Shown: positions 24,766-35,456 of the stretch, in pieces
Position numbering within the stretch: the stretch's first letter is position 1
Layout: every line of letters begins with the position of its first letter
DNA from: Lachnospiraceae bacterium
Lineage (GTDB): Bacteria; Bacillota; Clostridia; Lachnospirales; Lachnospiraceae
Direction of reading: 5' to 3'
Assembly: GCA_017561085.1 (NCBI GenBank)
Contig: JAFZDQ010000127.1
Span: 1 to 64,000, forward strand
DNA length: 64,000 nucleotides
Notes under the pieces: model-generated
What the model saw: only the letters and a program-made list of their open reading frames with translations
What the model was told of the DNA's origin: nothing
Database searches by the model: none
Program-made: the position numbers and the translations under genes

Positions 24766-26085
24766 ATGAAAAAAGTAGTAAAGTTTGGCGGAAGTTCTCT
24801 TGCCAGCGCACAGCAGTTTAAAAAGGTAGGAGAAATCATCCATGCAGATAAAGAGAGGAAATATGTAGTACCTTCCGCTCCCGGAAAAAGATTTTCTAAC
24901 GACACCAAGGTAACCGATATGTTATACGGTTGCTACAGATTAGCAGAAGCAGGCAAAGACTTCAAAAAGGAGCTTGCTGCAATCGAAGCACGTTACCAGG
25001 AAATTATCGACGGACTTGCCCTTACCCTTACCCTGACAGAAGAGTTTAAGGTAATTGAAAAGGATTTCAAGGCAAAAGCAGGTGAAAACTACGCGGCTTC
25101 CCGTGGGGAATTTTTAAACGGTAAAATTATGGCTGCTTATCTTGGCTATGAATTTATTGATGCGGCTGAAGTAATCCGCTTTAAGGAAAACGGTGACTTT
25201 GATTCAGAAGTAACCAATCAGATTCTGAAGGAAAGACTTGACGGTGTAGAAAGAGCGGTAATTCCCGGATTCTACGGCGCATACGAAAACGGCGTGGTGA
25301 AAACCTTCTCCAGAGGCGGTTCCGATATTACCGGTTCCATCGTGGCAAGAGCCATCAAGGCAGATGTATACGAAAACTGGACCGACGTATCCGGTATTTT
25401 GGTAGCGGACCCCAGAATCATTGATAATCCCGAACCTATCGATATCGTAACCTACAGGGAACTTCGTGAACTTTCTTACATGGGCTTTAGCGTACTTCAT
25501 GAAGACGCCATCTTCCCGGTAAGAAGAGAAGGTATCCCGATTAATATCCGTAACACCAACAAGCCTGAGGATGAAGGTACCTGGATTGTAGAAAGTACCT
25601 GCCAGAAATCCAAATATGTCATCACCGGTATTGCAGGTAAGAAGGGCTTTTGCTCCGTTAATATTGAAAAAGAGCAGATGAACTCCGAGGTTGGTTTCGG
25701 ACGTAAGGTGCTTCAGGCCTTTGAAGACTACGGTATCTCCTTTGAGCATACTCCTTCCGGAATTGATACCATGACAGTGTTCGTACATCAGGATGAATTC
25801 ATGCATAAGGAACAGAAGGTGGTATCTGCAATTCACAGACTGGCAGACCCCGACTCCATCGATATTGAAGCTGACCTTGCACTGATTGCGGTTGTAGGAC
25901 GCGGTATGAAGTCTACGAGGGGTACAGCGGGACGTATTTTCTCCGCCCTTTCCCATGCAAACGTAAACGTAAAGATGATTGACCAGGGATCCAGTGAGCT
26001 TAACATCATCATCGGTGTTACCAATGAAGATTTCGAAGCGGCAATCAAAGCAATTTATGATATTTTCGTATTAATCAGATTATAA
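24766..26085 (+). CDS. lysC: Aspartate kinase
   Basis: A 439-residue monofunctional aspartokinase. The N-terminal kinase domain has KFGGSSLAS (residues 6-14) and FSRGGSDITGSI (about 183-194). Two C-terminal ACT domains (about 290-439) provide allosteric feedback by lysine or threonine. It makes aspartyl phosphate at the head of the lysine/threonine/methionine pathway. It is the last gene of the ACT-hom-mutase-lysC cluster and is followed by a strong bidirectional terminator. Confidence 0.94.
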   Translation: MKKVVKFGGSSLASAQQFKKVGEIIHADKERKYVVPSAPGKRFSNDTKVTDMLYGCYRLAEAGKDFKKELAAIEARYQEIIDGLALTLTLTEEFKVIEKDFKAKAGENYAASRGEFLNGKIMAAYLGYEFIDAAEVIRFKENGDFDSEVTNQILKERLDGVERAVIPGFYGAYENGVVKTFSRGGSDITGSIVARAIKADVYENWTDVSGILVADPRIIDNPEPIDIVTYRELRELSYMGFSVLHEDAIFPVRREGIPINIRNTNKPEDEGTWIVESTCQKSKYVITGIAGKKGFCSVNIEKEQMNSEVGFGRKVLQAFEDYGISFEHTPSGIDTMTVFVHQDEFMHKEQKVVSAIHRLADPDSIDIEADLALIAVVGRGMKSTRGTAGRIFSALSHANVNVKMIDQGSSELNIIIGVTNEDFEAAIKAIYDIFVLIRL

Positions 26086-26120
26086 AATCGGACAGGAAAT
26101 TACCGATAAACAGGCGAATA

Positions 26121-26153
26121 AAAAACCGAAGCGTAAAGCTTCGGTTTTTGTTT
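26121..26153. terminator. Bidirectional terminator between lysC and the convergent gene
   Basis: A perfect 12-bp stem, AAAAACCGAAGC with GCTTCGGTTTTT (26121-26132 and 26138-26149). T-rich tails on both strands serve both converging genes. Confidence 0.9.
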
Positions 26154-27016
26154 TAAAATATCGATTCTGCAATTGCTTCCTCAAAGGGGATGTTTTCATC
26201 AAACAGGAAGTGTAAATATTGAATACATACCTCCGGACGTTTGGTGGTGCCGGCGATGCCGAAGATGGGCACCCTTCCGGGATAGGAGTTGGTCTTCTGA
26301 ATAAAAGGAGAATCCTCCAGGAAGATTCCGACAGGTACCGGTTCTTCCATAGTGGAAGGGTCTCTGTGGGTGTCGGCCTCGGCTATGATATCTTCTAAGG
26401 TGGCATCCCTGCGGATTTCTGCTTCTTCCATCATTTCTTCATAGGTGATGGGATTTTCTTCGGCCCTGCGGATGGCGGCCAAATCAATATAGTAAAGTCT
26501 GTCCTTATGGAGTTCTAAATCCTCTTCGGAAAGATATTCCCTTAAATCGGCCATCATGCCGTTAAAGGAGTAGTTAAAGAAAACCTGGTCATTAAGCACG
26601 CAGGCATCTAAGTCCCGGCTCTGGATTAAAGCAACCATTTGCTGGTTGGTGGCCACATCGAATTCGGACATGGTCTGATAGGAAAAAGAAGAGTCCGTGT
26701 CAATCAGGCATTCGGCAGTTTCGGTATCGATACCGATGTAATCACCGAATTTCGTTTCCATGGTTGCCCGGTCCAGCATATATGCATTAAGCATAACCCC
26801 ATAAAAGGCGGTATCTTTCTTGGTAACGACGGTAACAACTAAATTAATGATGACACACAGGATCAGTACGGTAACAAAGGTGTGTACTTTATAATAATGC
26901 CAGAAATAGGAAAGTTTGCCCTTTAGGGTCATATCCTTCATCTTTTGGGTTTGTTCCCTGATTTCGTCATTTACTCCGCGGTAGGGTCTTGGTTCTCTTT
27001 TGTCTTTTGGAGCCAT
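26153..27016 (-). CDS. Single-pass membrane protein of unknown function
   Basis: A 287-residue protein with a charged N terminus (about 1-40), one membrane helix (about 45-66, TFVTVLILCVIINLVVTVV) and a long extracytoplasmic part rich in acidic residues. That part resembles a periplasmic-binding fold, with a closing segment PEVCIQYLHFLFDE like those in substrate-binding domains. I do not recognise a named family or catalytic motif. It is transcribed alone, convergent with lysC and sharing its terminator. Confidence 0.75.
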   Translation of the reverse strand: MAPKDKREPRPYRGVNDEIREQTQKMKDMTLKGKLSYFWHYYKVHTFVTVLILCVIINLVVTVVTKKDTAFYGVMLNAYMLDRATMETKFGDYIGIDTETAECLIDTDSSFSYQTMSEFDVATNQQMVALIQSRDLDACVLNDQVFFNYSFNGMMADLREYLSEEDLELHKDRLYYIDLAAIRRAEENPITYEEMMEEAEIRRDATLEDIIAEADTHRDPSTMEEPVPVGIFLEDSPFIQKTNSYPGRVPIFGIAGTTKRPEVCIQYLHFLFDENIPFEEAIAESIF

Positions 27017-27229
27017 TTTAAAATTTCCTCATCTTTCTACTTGCAAAATTTCAAGAAGTGTATTAATATACTCATAATTTACTTATTTCATTAGACTATC
27101 ATAAAGGGATTGGAAATGAAAGTCAATGAAACAAAAGGAATAAAAGTATTAAAAATTCATGAACTGTTTCTAAAGTATGAATACTTTCGGACAAAGAGAA
27201 ATCTTTTCTGAAAACGGAATTGATATGAC
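27017..27229. other. AT-rich intergenic region with no gene seen
   Basis: About 210 bases between the divergent membrane-protein genes. I see no reading frame with a ribosome binding site and no stable hairpin; the recognisable promoter begins at 27230. Confidence 0.6.
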
Positions 27230-27258
27230 TTGAAACTTTCGGGGAAATATACTATTAT
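27230..27258 (+). promoter_or_regulatory. Promoter of the 27322 gene
   Basis: TTGAAA (27230-27235) and TATTAT (27253-27258) with a 17-base spacer; the transcript would begin just before palindrome copy C. Confidence 0.6.
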
Positions 27259-27276
27259 ATATTATTATAGATTTTT

Positions 27277-27301
27277 ACTTCACAGGAAATTCCTATGAAG
27301 T
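27277..27301. repeat. Palindrome related to the dispersed repeat, copy C
   Basis: ACTTCACAGGAA and TTCCTATGAAGT flank a single central A (12-base arms, one mismatch). The core AGGAA-N-TTCCT-ATGAAG is shared with copy A, but the second GC-rich half of the repeat is missing. It lies in the 5' leader, 20 bases before the start codon. Confidence 0.6.
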
Positions 27302-27321
27302 TTATAAGGAAAGAGGACGAC

Positions 27322-27816
27322 ATGAACGAAACCTACGTTGAAGTACTTGTTAAGAGAAAAACACCGATTATTATGTCATTTCTTAAGATTTTGACTATTA
27401 TGATAGCGGTGTGTTTTGTTTTATTGGGGGCAGTTTTCGGGCCTGCAATTATTATCGGAGTGGTAATGGGAATTGCCGCTTATTTTATTTATCTGAATGC
27501 TGATGTAGAGTATGAGTATCTCTATGTGGACAGGGAACTTACCGTAGATAAGATTATGGCCAAGTCCAAAAGAAAGAGAATTGCTTCTTTTGATATGGGT
27601 AAGATGGAAGTGCTTGCACCCATCAATTCCCATCAGTTAGACAGCTACAAAAACCGCAAGGTGAAGGTGGTGGATTTTTCTTCCGGTGAAGTAACACAGC
27701 CGGATAAAAGATTCGCATTCTTTTATGACGGAACCACACAGGTTATCATTGAACCGAACGGGGAACTGATTAAGGCGATTACCATGATTGCACCCCGCAA
27801 GGTATTTAAAGATTAG
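27322..27816 (+). CDS. Small membrane protein, DUF6106-like
   Basis: A 164-residue protein with two adjacent membrane helices (about residues 18-55, split by a short turn) and a soluble C-terminal domain (about 65-164). It resembles a family of uncharacterised Lachnospiraceae membrane proteins (I believe DUF6106). ATG 27322 follows AGAGGACGAC and is preferred to an in-frame start at 27295 that would lie inside palindrome copy C. guaB follows 45 bases later. Function unknown. Confidence 0.7.
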   Translation: MNETYVEVLVKRKTPIIMSFLKILTIMIAVCFVLLGAVFGPAIIIGVVMGIAAYFIYLNADVEYEYLYVDRELTVDKIMAKSKRKRIASFDMGKMEVLAPINSHQLDSYKNRKVKVVDFSSGEVTQPDKRFAFFYDGTTQVIIEPNGELIKAITMIAPRKVFKD

Positions 27817-29316
<1,500 letters not shown>

Positions 29317-29335
29317 TATAATAAAATAGAAGAAT

Positions 29336-29366
29336 AGGAGAAATGACCAGGGGGGTCATTTCTCCT
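29336..29366 (+). terminator. Hairpin after guaB
   Basis: A perfect 13-bp stem AGGAGAAATGACC/GGTCATTTCTCCT (29336-29348 and 29354-29366). The following sequence is AT-rich but has no long T-run, so termination may be partial. Confidence 0.6.
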
Positions 29367-29418
29367 ATATTAGATATTCTTTGGAAGGTAAGGGTATCAG
29401 AATTGGGAGGAGACAGAA

Positions 29419-32109
29419 GTGTCAGCAGGTCATTGGGAAAGAGACATCATGCGGCAGGATACTTCCCAGTCGGTCCAGGGGGTTATACAAGGGAAAGAAC
29501 TGGAAATCTGGCAGAAGTATTTTTGCGAAATGACGAATGTCTTTGCCTGTTGTGTAGACAGCAGAGGTATTCCGCTTACTGAGTTTGGAGGAAATCCACA
29601 GGAAAAGGATAGAGTACTTAAGTTAGTAGATAAAGAACAGTTAAGAAGTATATGGTATCGCGTATCCGAAAGTGCACTGGAAGATCAGGCAATTGAAGAA
29701 ACGGCGTATCCGAATCTGAGATTAGCGGTAGTAACCGTTAAGTCAGCAGGAAGGCCGGTCATCAGTTGGCTTGTTTGTGGTGTGCTTTCTGACGTTTTAG
29801 GGGATGAAACTTATGAAAAAGAACCCCTAAACGGCTTTACCAGCACGTTGACCGAACGGGAATTTGACAGGGCGGTAGACTATTTCAGGGACATTTCCGT
29901 GGAACTGGTGAAGAATAAGTTATCTGTTATGAATGCCCAGGCTGAAACCCGCAGGAGCAAGTATTCTGAGCGTGAGATGGAGAGTGCCCTTCGCAGAAGC
30001 GAGACATTGACCAGTATAGTCCAACTGTTGGAAAGCGATGATTCCATAGAAGGAATTATGATTAAGCTGCTAAAATATCTGGGCACTTATTTGAATATCA
30101 GTGTTGCGGCAGTTTGCCGTCCTTCTGCAGAAGAAGGATATATGGATATCATTGCCGACTGGCGGAATGAAGGACTGCGAAATCCCTATGAAGGTACGGT
30201 AAAGCAACCGCGGCCATTCTTTTTATACACGGAAAAGGCACTTGTGCTTTCCGAAAACTCCTATCTGCAGGACGAGGAAAGGAAGCAGCTCAATGAACTG
30301 AGACTGAAATCCGTTATTGTACTGCCTATAGTCATTAACGGAAGTATTTCCATGCATGCCTGTTTTGCAGAGTGTGTGAAAGAGAGAATCTGGCAGGTTG
30401 AGGAAATCAAACTGTTAAATGACTCTGTCAAGATTTTACAAAATATCATGACCAGAAGAATCCAAAAGAATTCCCTGGCCAGTTCTTATGCGGCCCTGGA
30501 AGCCATTTTGGACAATGCCGGCAGTTCCATTTATGTGCAGGATATTGAAAGCGGAAATTGCCTTTTTACCAACCGGAGCATGCGCTACAATTTCGAGCGG
30601 GAACTGAAAGACGGCAGTATGCAGGGATATCTTGCAAAGGAAATCCACTCCGAAAACGGAATTGGAGAAATTTATCTGCCTCACAGGGAGCACTGGTACG
30701 AACTGTATTATACCCGGATAAACTGGGTGGACGGCAAACCGGTGTTGCTATGTGCCCTGTATGAGATTACCGAAAAGAAGAGCTATCAGCGTAAAATAGA
30801 GCAGCAGGCGTACACGGACTTTTTGACCGGCTTGTATAACCGTATGTGCTGCGAAAGAGACTTAGCCAAGTATGTGGATGAAGCCAGTAAAACCGGTCGC
30901 AAGGGCGCGATTCTCTACTTGGATTTGGATGACTTTAAGCATATCAATGACGGACTGGGACACCAGTACGGGGATGTACTCCTAAAGTCCATCTCCCACA
31001 GCATCCAGAGAATTGATGGCATTGAAAATACCTGTTACCGTATGGGTGGCGATGAATTTGTCATTATTATCCCGCCTGACGGGTATCATAAATTTGAAAA
31101 AATTGTCAGTGATATCAGGAATATCTTTATGAAGCCCTGGTTTTTGAAGGATGCCGATTATTACTGTACCATGAGTATGGGCGTGGTGGAATTCCCGGAC
31201 AGCGGAAGTGCAGTCCATGAGCTCATCAAGAAGGCCGACATTGCCATGTATGAGGCCAAGAAGCACGGTAAAAACCGTGTAGCCCAGTATTCGGACAATA
31301 TCGAAGCATCCTCCGGCAAGCGTCTTGATATGGAGAAAAATATGAGAGACGCTACCGCAAACGGATATCAGGAGTTTGAAATTTATTATCAGCCCATTAT
31401 TGATGTCCAAAAGGAGGGGAATCCCTGTACCGGAGCGGAAGCCCTTATCCGTTGGAATAATGAGGAACTTGGTTTTATACCGCCGTCAGAATTTATCCCC
31501 CTTGCGGAATATTTGGGTCTGATTAATCCCATTGGCAATTATGTGTTAAAGGAAGCCTGCAGGCATTGTAAATATTGGAATGACCATGGCTATTCCGAAT
31601 ACAAGATTAATGTAAACCTTTCCGTGGTTCAGCTTTTGCAGGCAGATATTGTGGATATCGTAAGAAGAACGGTGGAAGAAACCGGAATCGTTCCCCATAA
31701 TCTGACCTTAGAGGTTACGGAAAGTCTTGCCATAAACGATATGGAAAGAATGAAAGAAATTTTAAGCAGTATCAAGCAGCTTGGTGTCCGGATTGCACTG
31801 GATGATTTCGGCACCGGTTATTCTTCCTTAAATCACATCAGGGAAATTCCTTTTGATGTAATTAAGGTGGACCAAAGCTTTATCAAGGATATGGAACGTG
31901 ATTCTTATGCGAAATCCTTTATCAAAATGGTGGCGGAGCTGGCAGATGCCATTGACGTAAACCTTTGTGTGGAGGGCGTGGAAACGATGATTCAGTATCA
32001 GATTTTGTCAGAAATGCGGGTGAATCTGGTACAGGGATATTATTTCGACAGACCCATGCCGCAAGCGGATTTTGAAAAGAAATATACACCTCTTATCAGT
32101 GAAAGGTAA
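29419..32109 (+). CDS. Multidomain GGDEF-EAL c-di-GMP signalling protein
   Basis: An 896-residue cytoplasmic protein. An N-terminal sensory region (about 20-160) resembles PocR-type ligand-binding domains. Then come a GAF-like domain (about 195-345), a PAS-like domain (about 355-455), a GGDEF domain with intact MGGDEF (about 540) and an EAL domain with AEALIRWN (about 672), ETSELAINDM-like metal residues (EVTESLAIND) and DDFGTGYSSL. Both synthesis and hydrolysis of c-di-GMP are possible; the intact EAL motif favours at least phosphodiesterase activity. The GTG start at 29419 follows GGGAGGAG by 6 bases. A DHH phosphoesterase follows after 9 bases. Confidence 0.88.
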   Translation: MSAGHWERDIMRQDTSQSVQGVIQGKELEIWQKYFCEMTNVFACCVDSRGIPLTEFGGNPQEKDRVLKLVDKEQLRSIWYRVSESALEDQAIEETAYPNLRLAVVTVKSAGRPVISWLVCGVLSDVLGDETYEKEPLNGFTSTLTEREFDRAVDYFRDISVELVKNKLSVMNAQAETRRSKYSEREMESALRRSETLTSIVQLLESDDSIEGIMIKLLKYLGTYLNISVAAVCRPSAEEGYMDIIADWRNEGLRNPYEGTVKQPRPFFLYTEKALVLSENSYLQDEERKQLNELRLKSVIVLPIVINGSISMHACFAECVKERIWQVEEIKLLNDSVKILQNIMTRRIQKNSLASSYAALEAILDNAGSSIYVQDIESGNCLFTNRSMRYNFERELKDGSMQGYLAKEIHSENGIGEIYLPHREHWYELYYTRINWVDGKPVLLCALYEITEKKSYQRKIEQQAYTDFLTGLYNRMCCERDLAKYVDEASKTGRKGAILYLDLDDFKHINDGLGHQYGDVLLKSISHSIQRIDGIENTCYRMGGDEFVIIIPPDGYHKFEKIVSDIRNIFMKPWFLKDADYYCTMSMGVVEFPDSGSAVHELIKKADIAMYEAKKHGKNRVAQYSDNIEASSGKRLDMEKNMRDATANGYQEFEIYYQPIIDVQKEGNPCTGAEALIRWNNEELGFIPPSEFIPLAEYLGLINPIGNYVLKEACRHCKYWNDHGYSEYKINVNLSVVQLLQADIVDIVRRTVEETGIVPHNLTLEVTESLAINDMERMKEILSSIKQLGVRIALDDFGTGYSSLNHIREIPFDVIKVDQSFIKDMERDSYAKSFIKMVAELADAIDVNLCVEGVETMIQYQILSEMRVNLVQGYYFDRPMPQADFEKKYTPLISER

Positions 32110-32118
32110 AAGTTATTT

Positions 32119-33627
32119 ATGAAACTGCGAGAATTGGAAAAATATAACCCCATAACCATTCAATGTCATGATAATCCGGATGCGGATGCACTGGCTTCCG
32201 GTTTTGGGCTATATACTTATTTTGCAGAAAAAGGAAAAGACGTCCGGCTGCTTTATGCAGGAAGTAACAGGATTCAAAAGAAAAATCTGCTTTTGATGAT
32301 TGAAAAGCTGGGGATTCCCGTTGTTTATCTGGAGGATGCAACAGAATCCGTGGAAGGGCTCTTAATTACGGTTGACTGTCAGTACGGTGCCGGTAATGTG
32401 ACCGGGCTTACAGCAGACGAGGTGGCCATTATTGACCATCACCAGCCGGAGGTAAGTATCCCCCTTATGGAGGTGCGGTCCAATCTGGGCAGCTGCGCTA
32501 CCCTGGTTTGGAGCATGATGAAGGAAGAAGGCTTTTCTTTTACCGGAAAGGAAAAACTGGGAACCGCATTATACTATGGTCTTTTTGCGGATACCAATCA
32601 GTTTGCCGAGATTTATAATCCCCTGGATAGGGATATGCGGGATGCCCTGCCTTGTGAAAAGAGCCTGATTCACCGGTTCAGGAATTCCAATCTTTCCCGG
32701 CATGAGCTGGAAATCGCGGGGCTTGCCCTGATTAAGCATATTTATAATGAGGATTACCGTTATGCCATTATTAAGGCAAATCCCTGTGATCCTAATTTAT
32801 TGGGCCTGATTAGTGATTTCCTTTTGCAGGTAGACGGTGTGGATACCTGCGTGGTGTACAATGAGCTGAAGGACGGGATTAAGTTTTCCGTGCGAAGCTG
32901 CGTCAAAGAGGTACGGGCCAATGAATTGGCGGCTTATCTGGCAGACAGCTTAGGGTCCGGCGGCGGACACAAAGAAAAGGCAGGCGGGGTCTTACGGAAA
33001 AGTAAATTGTATGAGAAGCATCCGCTGATACAGACGGAGATTTATTTCAGCGAAAAACTGAATGAATATTATGATAACTGCCTGATTATCGATGCCAAAG
33101 CATATCAGATTGATATTACGGATATGAAGGCATATCTGAAGAAAGATAATCCCGAAGGTTATATGGCAGTAGGAGAAATATTACCTATCGGTACGCCCAT
33201 TATCATCAGAACCTGGCAGGGGGATTTGGAGAGAATCGTAGAAGATGACTTGATACTGGTGATTGGCCTTAGGGGAGAAGTGTATCCCATGAAAAGCGCG
33301 AAATTCCTGGAAGAATATCGTGCCCTGGAAATGCAGTATGTGATGGACAGCAGCCTTGTGAAGGCGGAATATGCCCCTACCATCCACAATAAATTGGACG
33401 GCAGGACGATGGAGCTTATGCGGTACGCCAAGGTCTGCATCCCCAAAGAAGAAACCCATATCCATGCCAAGGAACTGACACGCATGGTGAAGGTATTTTC
33501 TATTTATGACAGTGAAAAATATCAGCTTGGAAAGCCGGGGGATTTTCTGGCAGTGCGTTGCAACGACCGACAGGATATTTTTGTGGTGGAAAGAGATATC
33601 TTTTTCATGTCTTATGAAGAAATGTAA
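32119..33627 (+). CDS. DHH/DHHA1 family phosphoesterase with extra C-terminal domain
   Basis: A 502-residue protein. The N-terminal DHH domain has CHDNPDADALASG (about 14-26), VDCQYG and IDHHQPE (about 103-109). The DHHA1 RNA/nucleotide-binding motif GSGGGHKEKAGG is near 280. The last 180 residues are an unrecognised extension, making it longer than the roughly 320-residue NrnA or 350-residue pApA phosphodiesterases. Relatives degrade nanoRNA or linear dinucleotides such as pGpG and pApA. It sits directly after a c-di-GMP phosphodiesterase gene, which suggests removal of pGpG, but this is inference. Confidence 0.85.
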   Translation: MKLRELEKYNPITIQCHDNPDADALASGFGLYTYFAEKGKDVRLLYAGSNRIQKKNLLLMIEKLGIPVVYLEDATESVEGLLITVDCQYGAGNVTGLTADEVAIIDHHQPEVSIPLMEVRSNLGSCATLVWSMMKEEGFSFTGKEKLGTALYYGLFADTNQFAEIYNPLDRDMRDALPCEKSLIHRFRNSNLSRHELEIAGLALIKHIYNEDYRYAIIKANPCDPNLLGLISDFLLQVDGVDTCVVYNELKDGIKFSVRSCVKEVRANELAAYLADSLGSGGGHKEKAGGVLRKSKLYEKHPLIQTEIYFSEKLNEYYDNCLIIDAKAYQIDITDMKAYLKKDNPEGYMAVGEILPIGTPIIIRTWQGDLERIVEDDLILVIGLRGEVYPMKSAKFLEEYRALEMQYVMDSSLVKAEYAPTIHNKLDGRTMELMRYAKVCIPKEETHIHAKELTRMVKVFSIYDSEKYQLGKPGDFLAVRCNDRQDIFVVERDIFFMSYEEM

Positions 33628-33637
33628 GAAAAGATAG

Positions 33638-33666
33638 TTGGATAATAACTCAAATTGTGCTATGAT
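33638..33666 (+). promoter_or_regulatory. Promoter of glnS
   Basis: TTGGAT (33638-33643) and TATGAT (33661-33666) with a 17-base spacer. Confidence 0.6.
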
Positions 33667-33699
33667 GAAAGTTAGATTTAAGCTTTAGGAGGTAAAGCC

Positions 33700-33714
33700 G
33701 TGCTTTTTACGTAA
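33700..33714 (+). other. Four-codon reading frame behind an ideal ribosome binding site, upstream of glnS
   Basis: AGGAGG at 33687-33692 is followed after 7 bases by GTG CTT TTT ACG TAA. This frame is the same as that of glnS, whose ATG is 33 bases downstream. It may be a leader micro-ORF with reinitiation, or the remains of an original glnS start cut off by a stop codon. Confidence 0.5.
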
Positions 33715-33732
33715 GGACGGCAGTTTAGTGTG

Positions 33733-35445
33733 ATGAGCGAAATGGAAAAGAATGTAGCAGAAGCAGTAGAAGCTACCGAAGAAAAAGAAGTAGTATCCAG
33801 AAACTTTATAGAGCAGATTATTGACAAGGATCTTGCGGAGGGTGTTTATGACAAGGTGCATACCAGATTTCCTCCCGAGCCCAACGGATATCTGCATATC
33901 GGACATGCCAAAGCAATTTTGGTAAACTATTTAATTGCCCAGAAATACGGCGGCAAATTCAACATGCGTTTTGATGATACCAATCCTACCAAGGAAGACA
34001 TTGAATTCGTTGAGTCCATTAAGGCAGACGTTGCGTGGCTTGGTGCAGATTGGGAAGACCGTTTATTCTATGCATCCAATTATTTCGGTGAGATGTATGA
34101 AGGTGCAGTGAAGCTGATTAAGAAGGGCAAAGCCTATGTTTCCGATTTGTCTGCAGAACAGATCAGGGAATACAGAGGTTCCTTTACCGAACCCGGTAAG
34201 GAAGATCCCTACAGCACACGTAGCGTGGAAGAAAACCTGAAATTATTTGAAGAGATGAAGGAAGGCAAATATGCGGACGGTGAAAAGGTACTCCGTGCCC
34301 GCATTGACATGACTTCTTCCAATATCAACATGCGTGACCCGGTTCTTTACAGGGTTGCCCATATGAGTCATCACAATACCGGTGATGCATGGTGTATTTA
34401 TCCCATGTATGACTTTGCACATCCCATTGAGGATGCCATTGAAGGAATTACCCATTCCATCTGTACCTTGGAATTTGAAGACCACAGACCGTTGTACGAC
34501 TGGGTTGTAAGGGAGCTGGAATATCCCAATCCTCCCAAGCAGATTGAACAGGCGAAGATGTACTTAAAGAACGTGGTAACCGGTAAGAGATATATCAAGA
34601 AGCTGGTTATGGACGGAATCGTGGACGGTTGGGATGACCCCAGACTGGTTTCCATTTCTGCCCTCAGAAGACGTGGCTTTACACCGGAGTCTATCCGTAT
34701 GTTCGTAGAAATGTGCGGCGTATCCAAGGCACATTCCGTTGCGGATTACGCAGCTCTTGAGTATTGTATCCGTGAGGATTTAAAGCCCAAAGCACCCCGT
34801 CTGATGGCAGTGCTTGATCCGATAAAATTAATTATTGACAATTATCCGGAAGATCAGATTGAAATGCTGGAGGCACCTTTAAATCTGGAGAATCCCGAAA
34901 TGGGCAGCAGACAGGTACCTTTTGGTAAAGAGTTATATATTGAGCGCGAAGACTTCATGGAAGAGCCGCCCAAGAAATATTTCCGTATGTTCCCCGGTAA
35001 TGAAGTGCGTCTGATGAATGCGTACTTTGTAAAGTGTACCGGCTGTGTGAAGGATGAAGACGGCAACATCGTGGAAATCCATGCAACCTACGATCCTGAA
35101 ACAAAGGGTGGAAACAGCAACGACGGACGTAAGGTTAAGGGTACCATTCACTGGGTATCCGCAAAGCAGGCTGTGAAGGCGGAAGTACGTTTGTACGAAA
35201 ACATCATTGATGAAGAAAAGGGTGTTTATAATGAGGATGGTTCCCTGAACTTAAATCCCAACTCCCTGACCGTACTTAAGGAATGTTATTTAGAACCCGA
35301 ATTTGCCAAAGCAAAGCCTTTTGACAGATTCCAGTTTGTAAGACAGGGCTTCTTCTGTGTAGACCCTAAGGATACCACGGAAGACCACCTTGTATTTAAC
35401 CGTATTGTTTCACTGAAGAGCTCTTTTGTATTACCCAAAGCATAG
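33733..35445 (+). CDS. glnS: Glutaminyl-tRNA synthetase
   Basis: A class I synthetase of 570 residues charging tRNA(Gln). [15 protein letters not shown] (about 46-60) holds the HIGH motif. [19 protein letters not shown] marks the GlnRS subgroup. The KMSKS-type loop reads VTGKRYIKK in place of the usual MSKRK, and the C-terminal anticodon-binding beta-barrels are present. The ATG at 33733 (or adjacent GTG 33730) has only a weak site, AAGGAC, upstream; the strong AGGAGG serves the micro-ORF above. GlnRS alongside GatCAB indicates direct Gln-tRNA synthesis. Confidence 0.93.
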   Translation: MSEMEKNVAEAVEATEEKEVVSRNFIEQIIDKDLAEGVYDKVHTRFPPEPNGYLHIGHAKAILVNYLIAQKYGGKFNMRFDDTNPTKEDIEFVESIKADVAWLGADWEDRLFYASNYFGEMYEGAVKLIKKGKAYVSDLSAEQIREYRGSFTEPGKEDPYSTRSVEENLKLFEEMKEGKYADGEKVLRARIDMTSSNINMRDPVLYRVAHMSHHNTGDAWCIYPMYDFAHPIEDAIEGITHSICTLEFEDHRPLYDWVVRELEYPNPPKQIEQAKMYLKNVVTGKRYIKKLVMDGIVDGWDDPRLVSISALRRRGFTPESIRMFVEMCGVSKAHSVADYAALEYCIREDLKPKAPRLMAVLDPIKLIIDNYPEDQIEMLEAPLNLENPEMGSRQVPFGKELYIEREDFMEEPPKKYFRMFPGNEVRLMNAYFVKCTGCVKDEDGNIVEIHATYDPETKGGNSNDGRKVKGTIHWVSAKQAVKAEVRLYENIIDEEKGVYNEDGSLNLNPNSLTVLKECYLEPEFAKAKPFDRFQFVRQGFFCVDPKDTTEDHLVFNRIVSLKSSFVLPKA

Positions 35446-35456
35446 GAGGTAACTAC

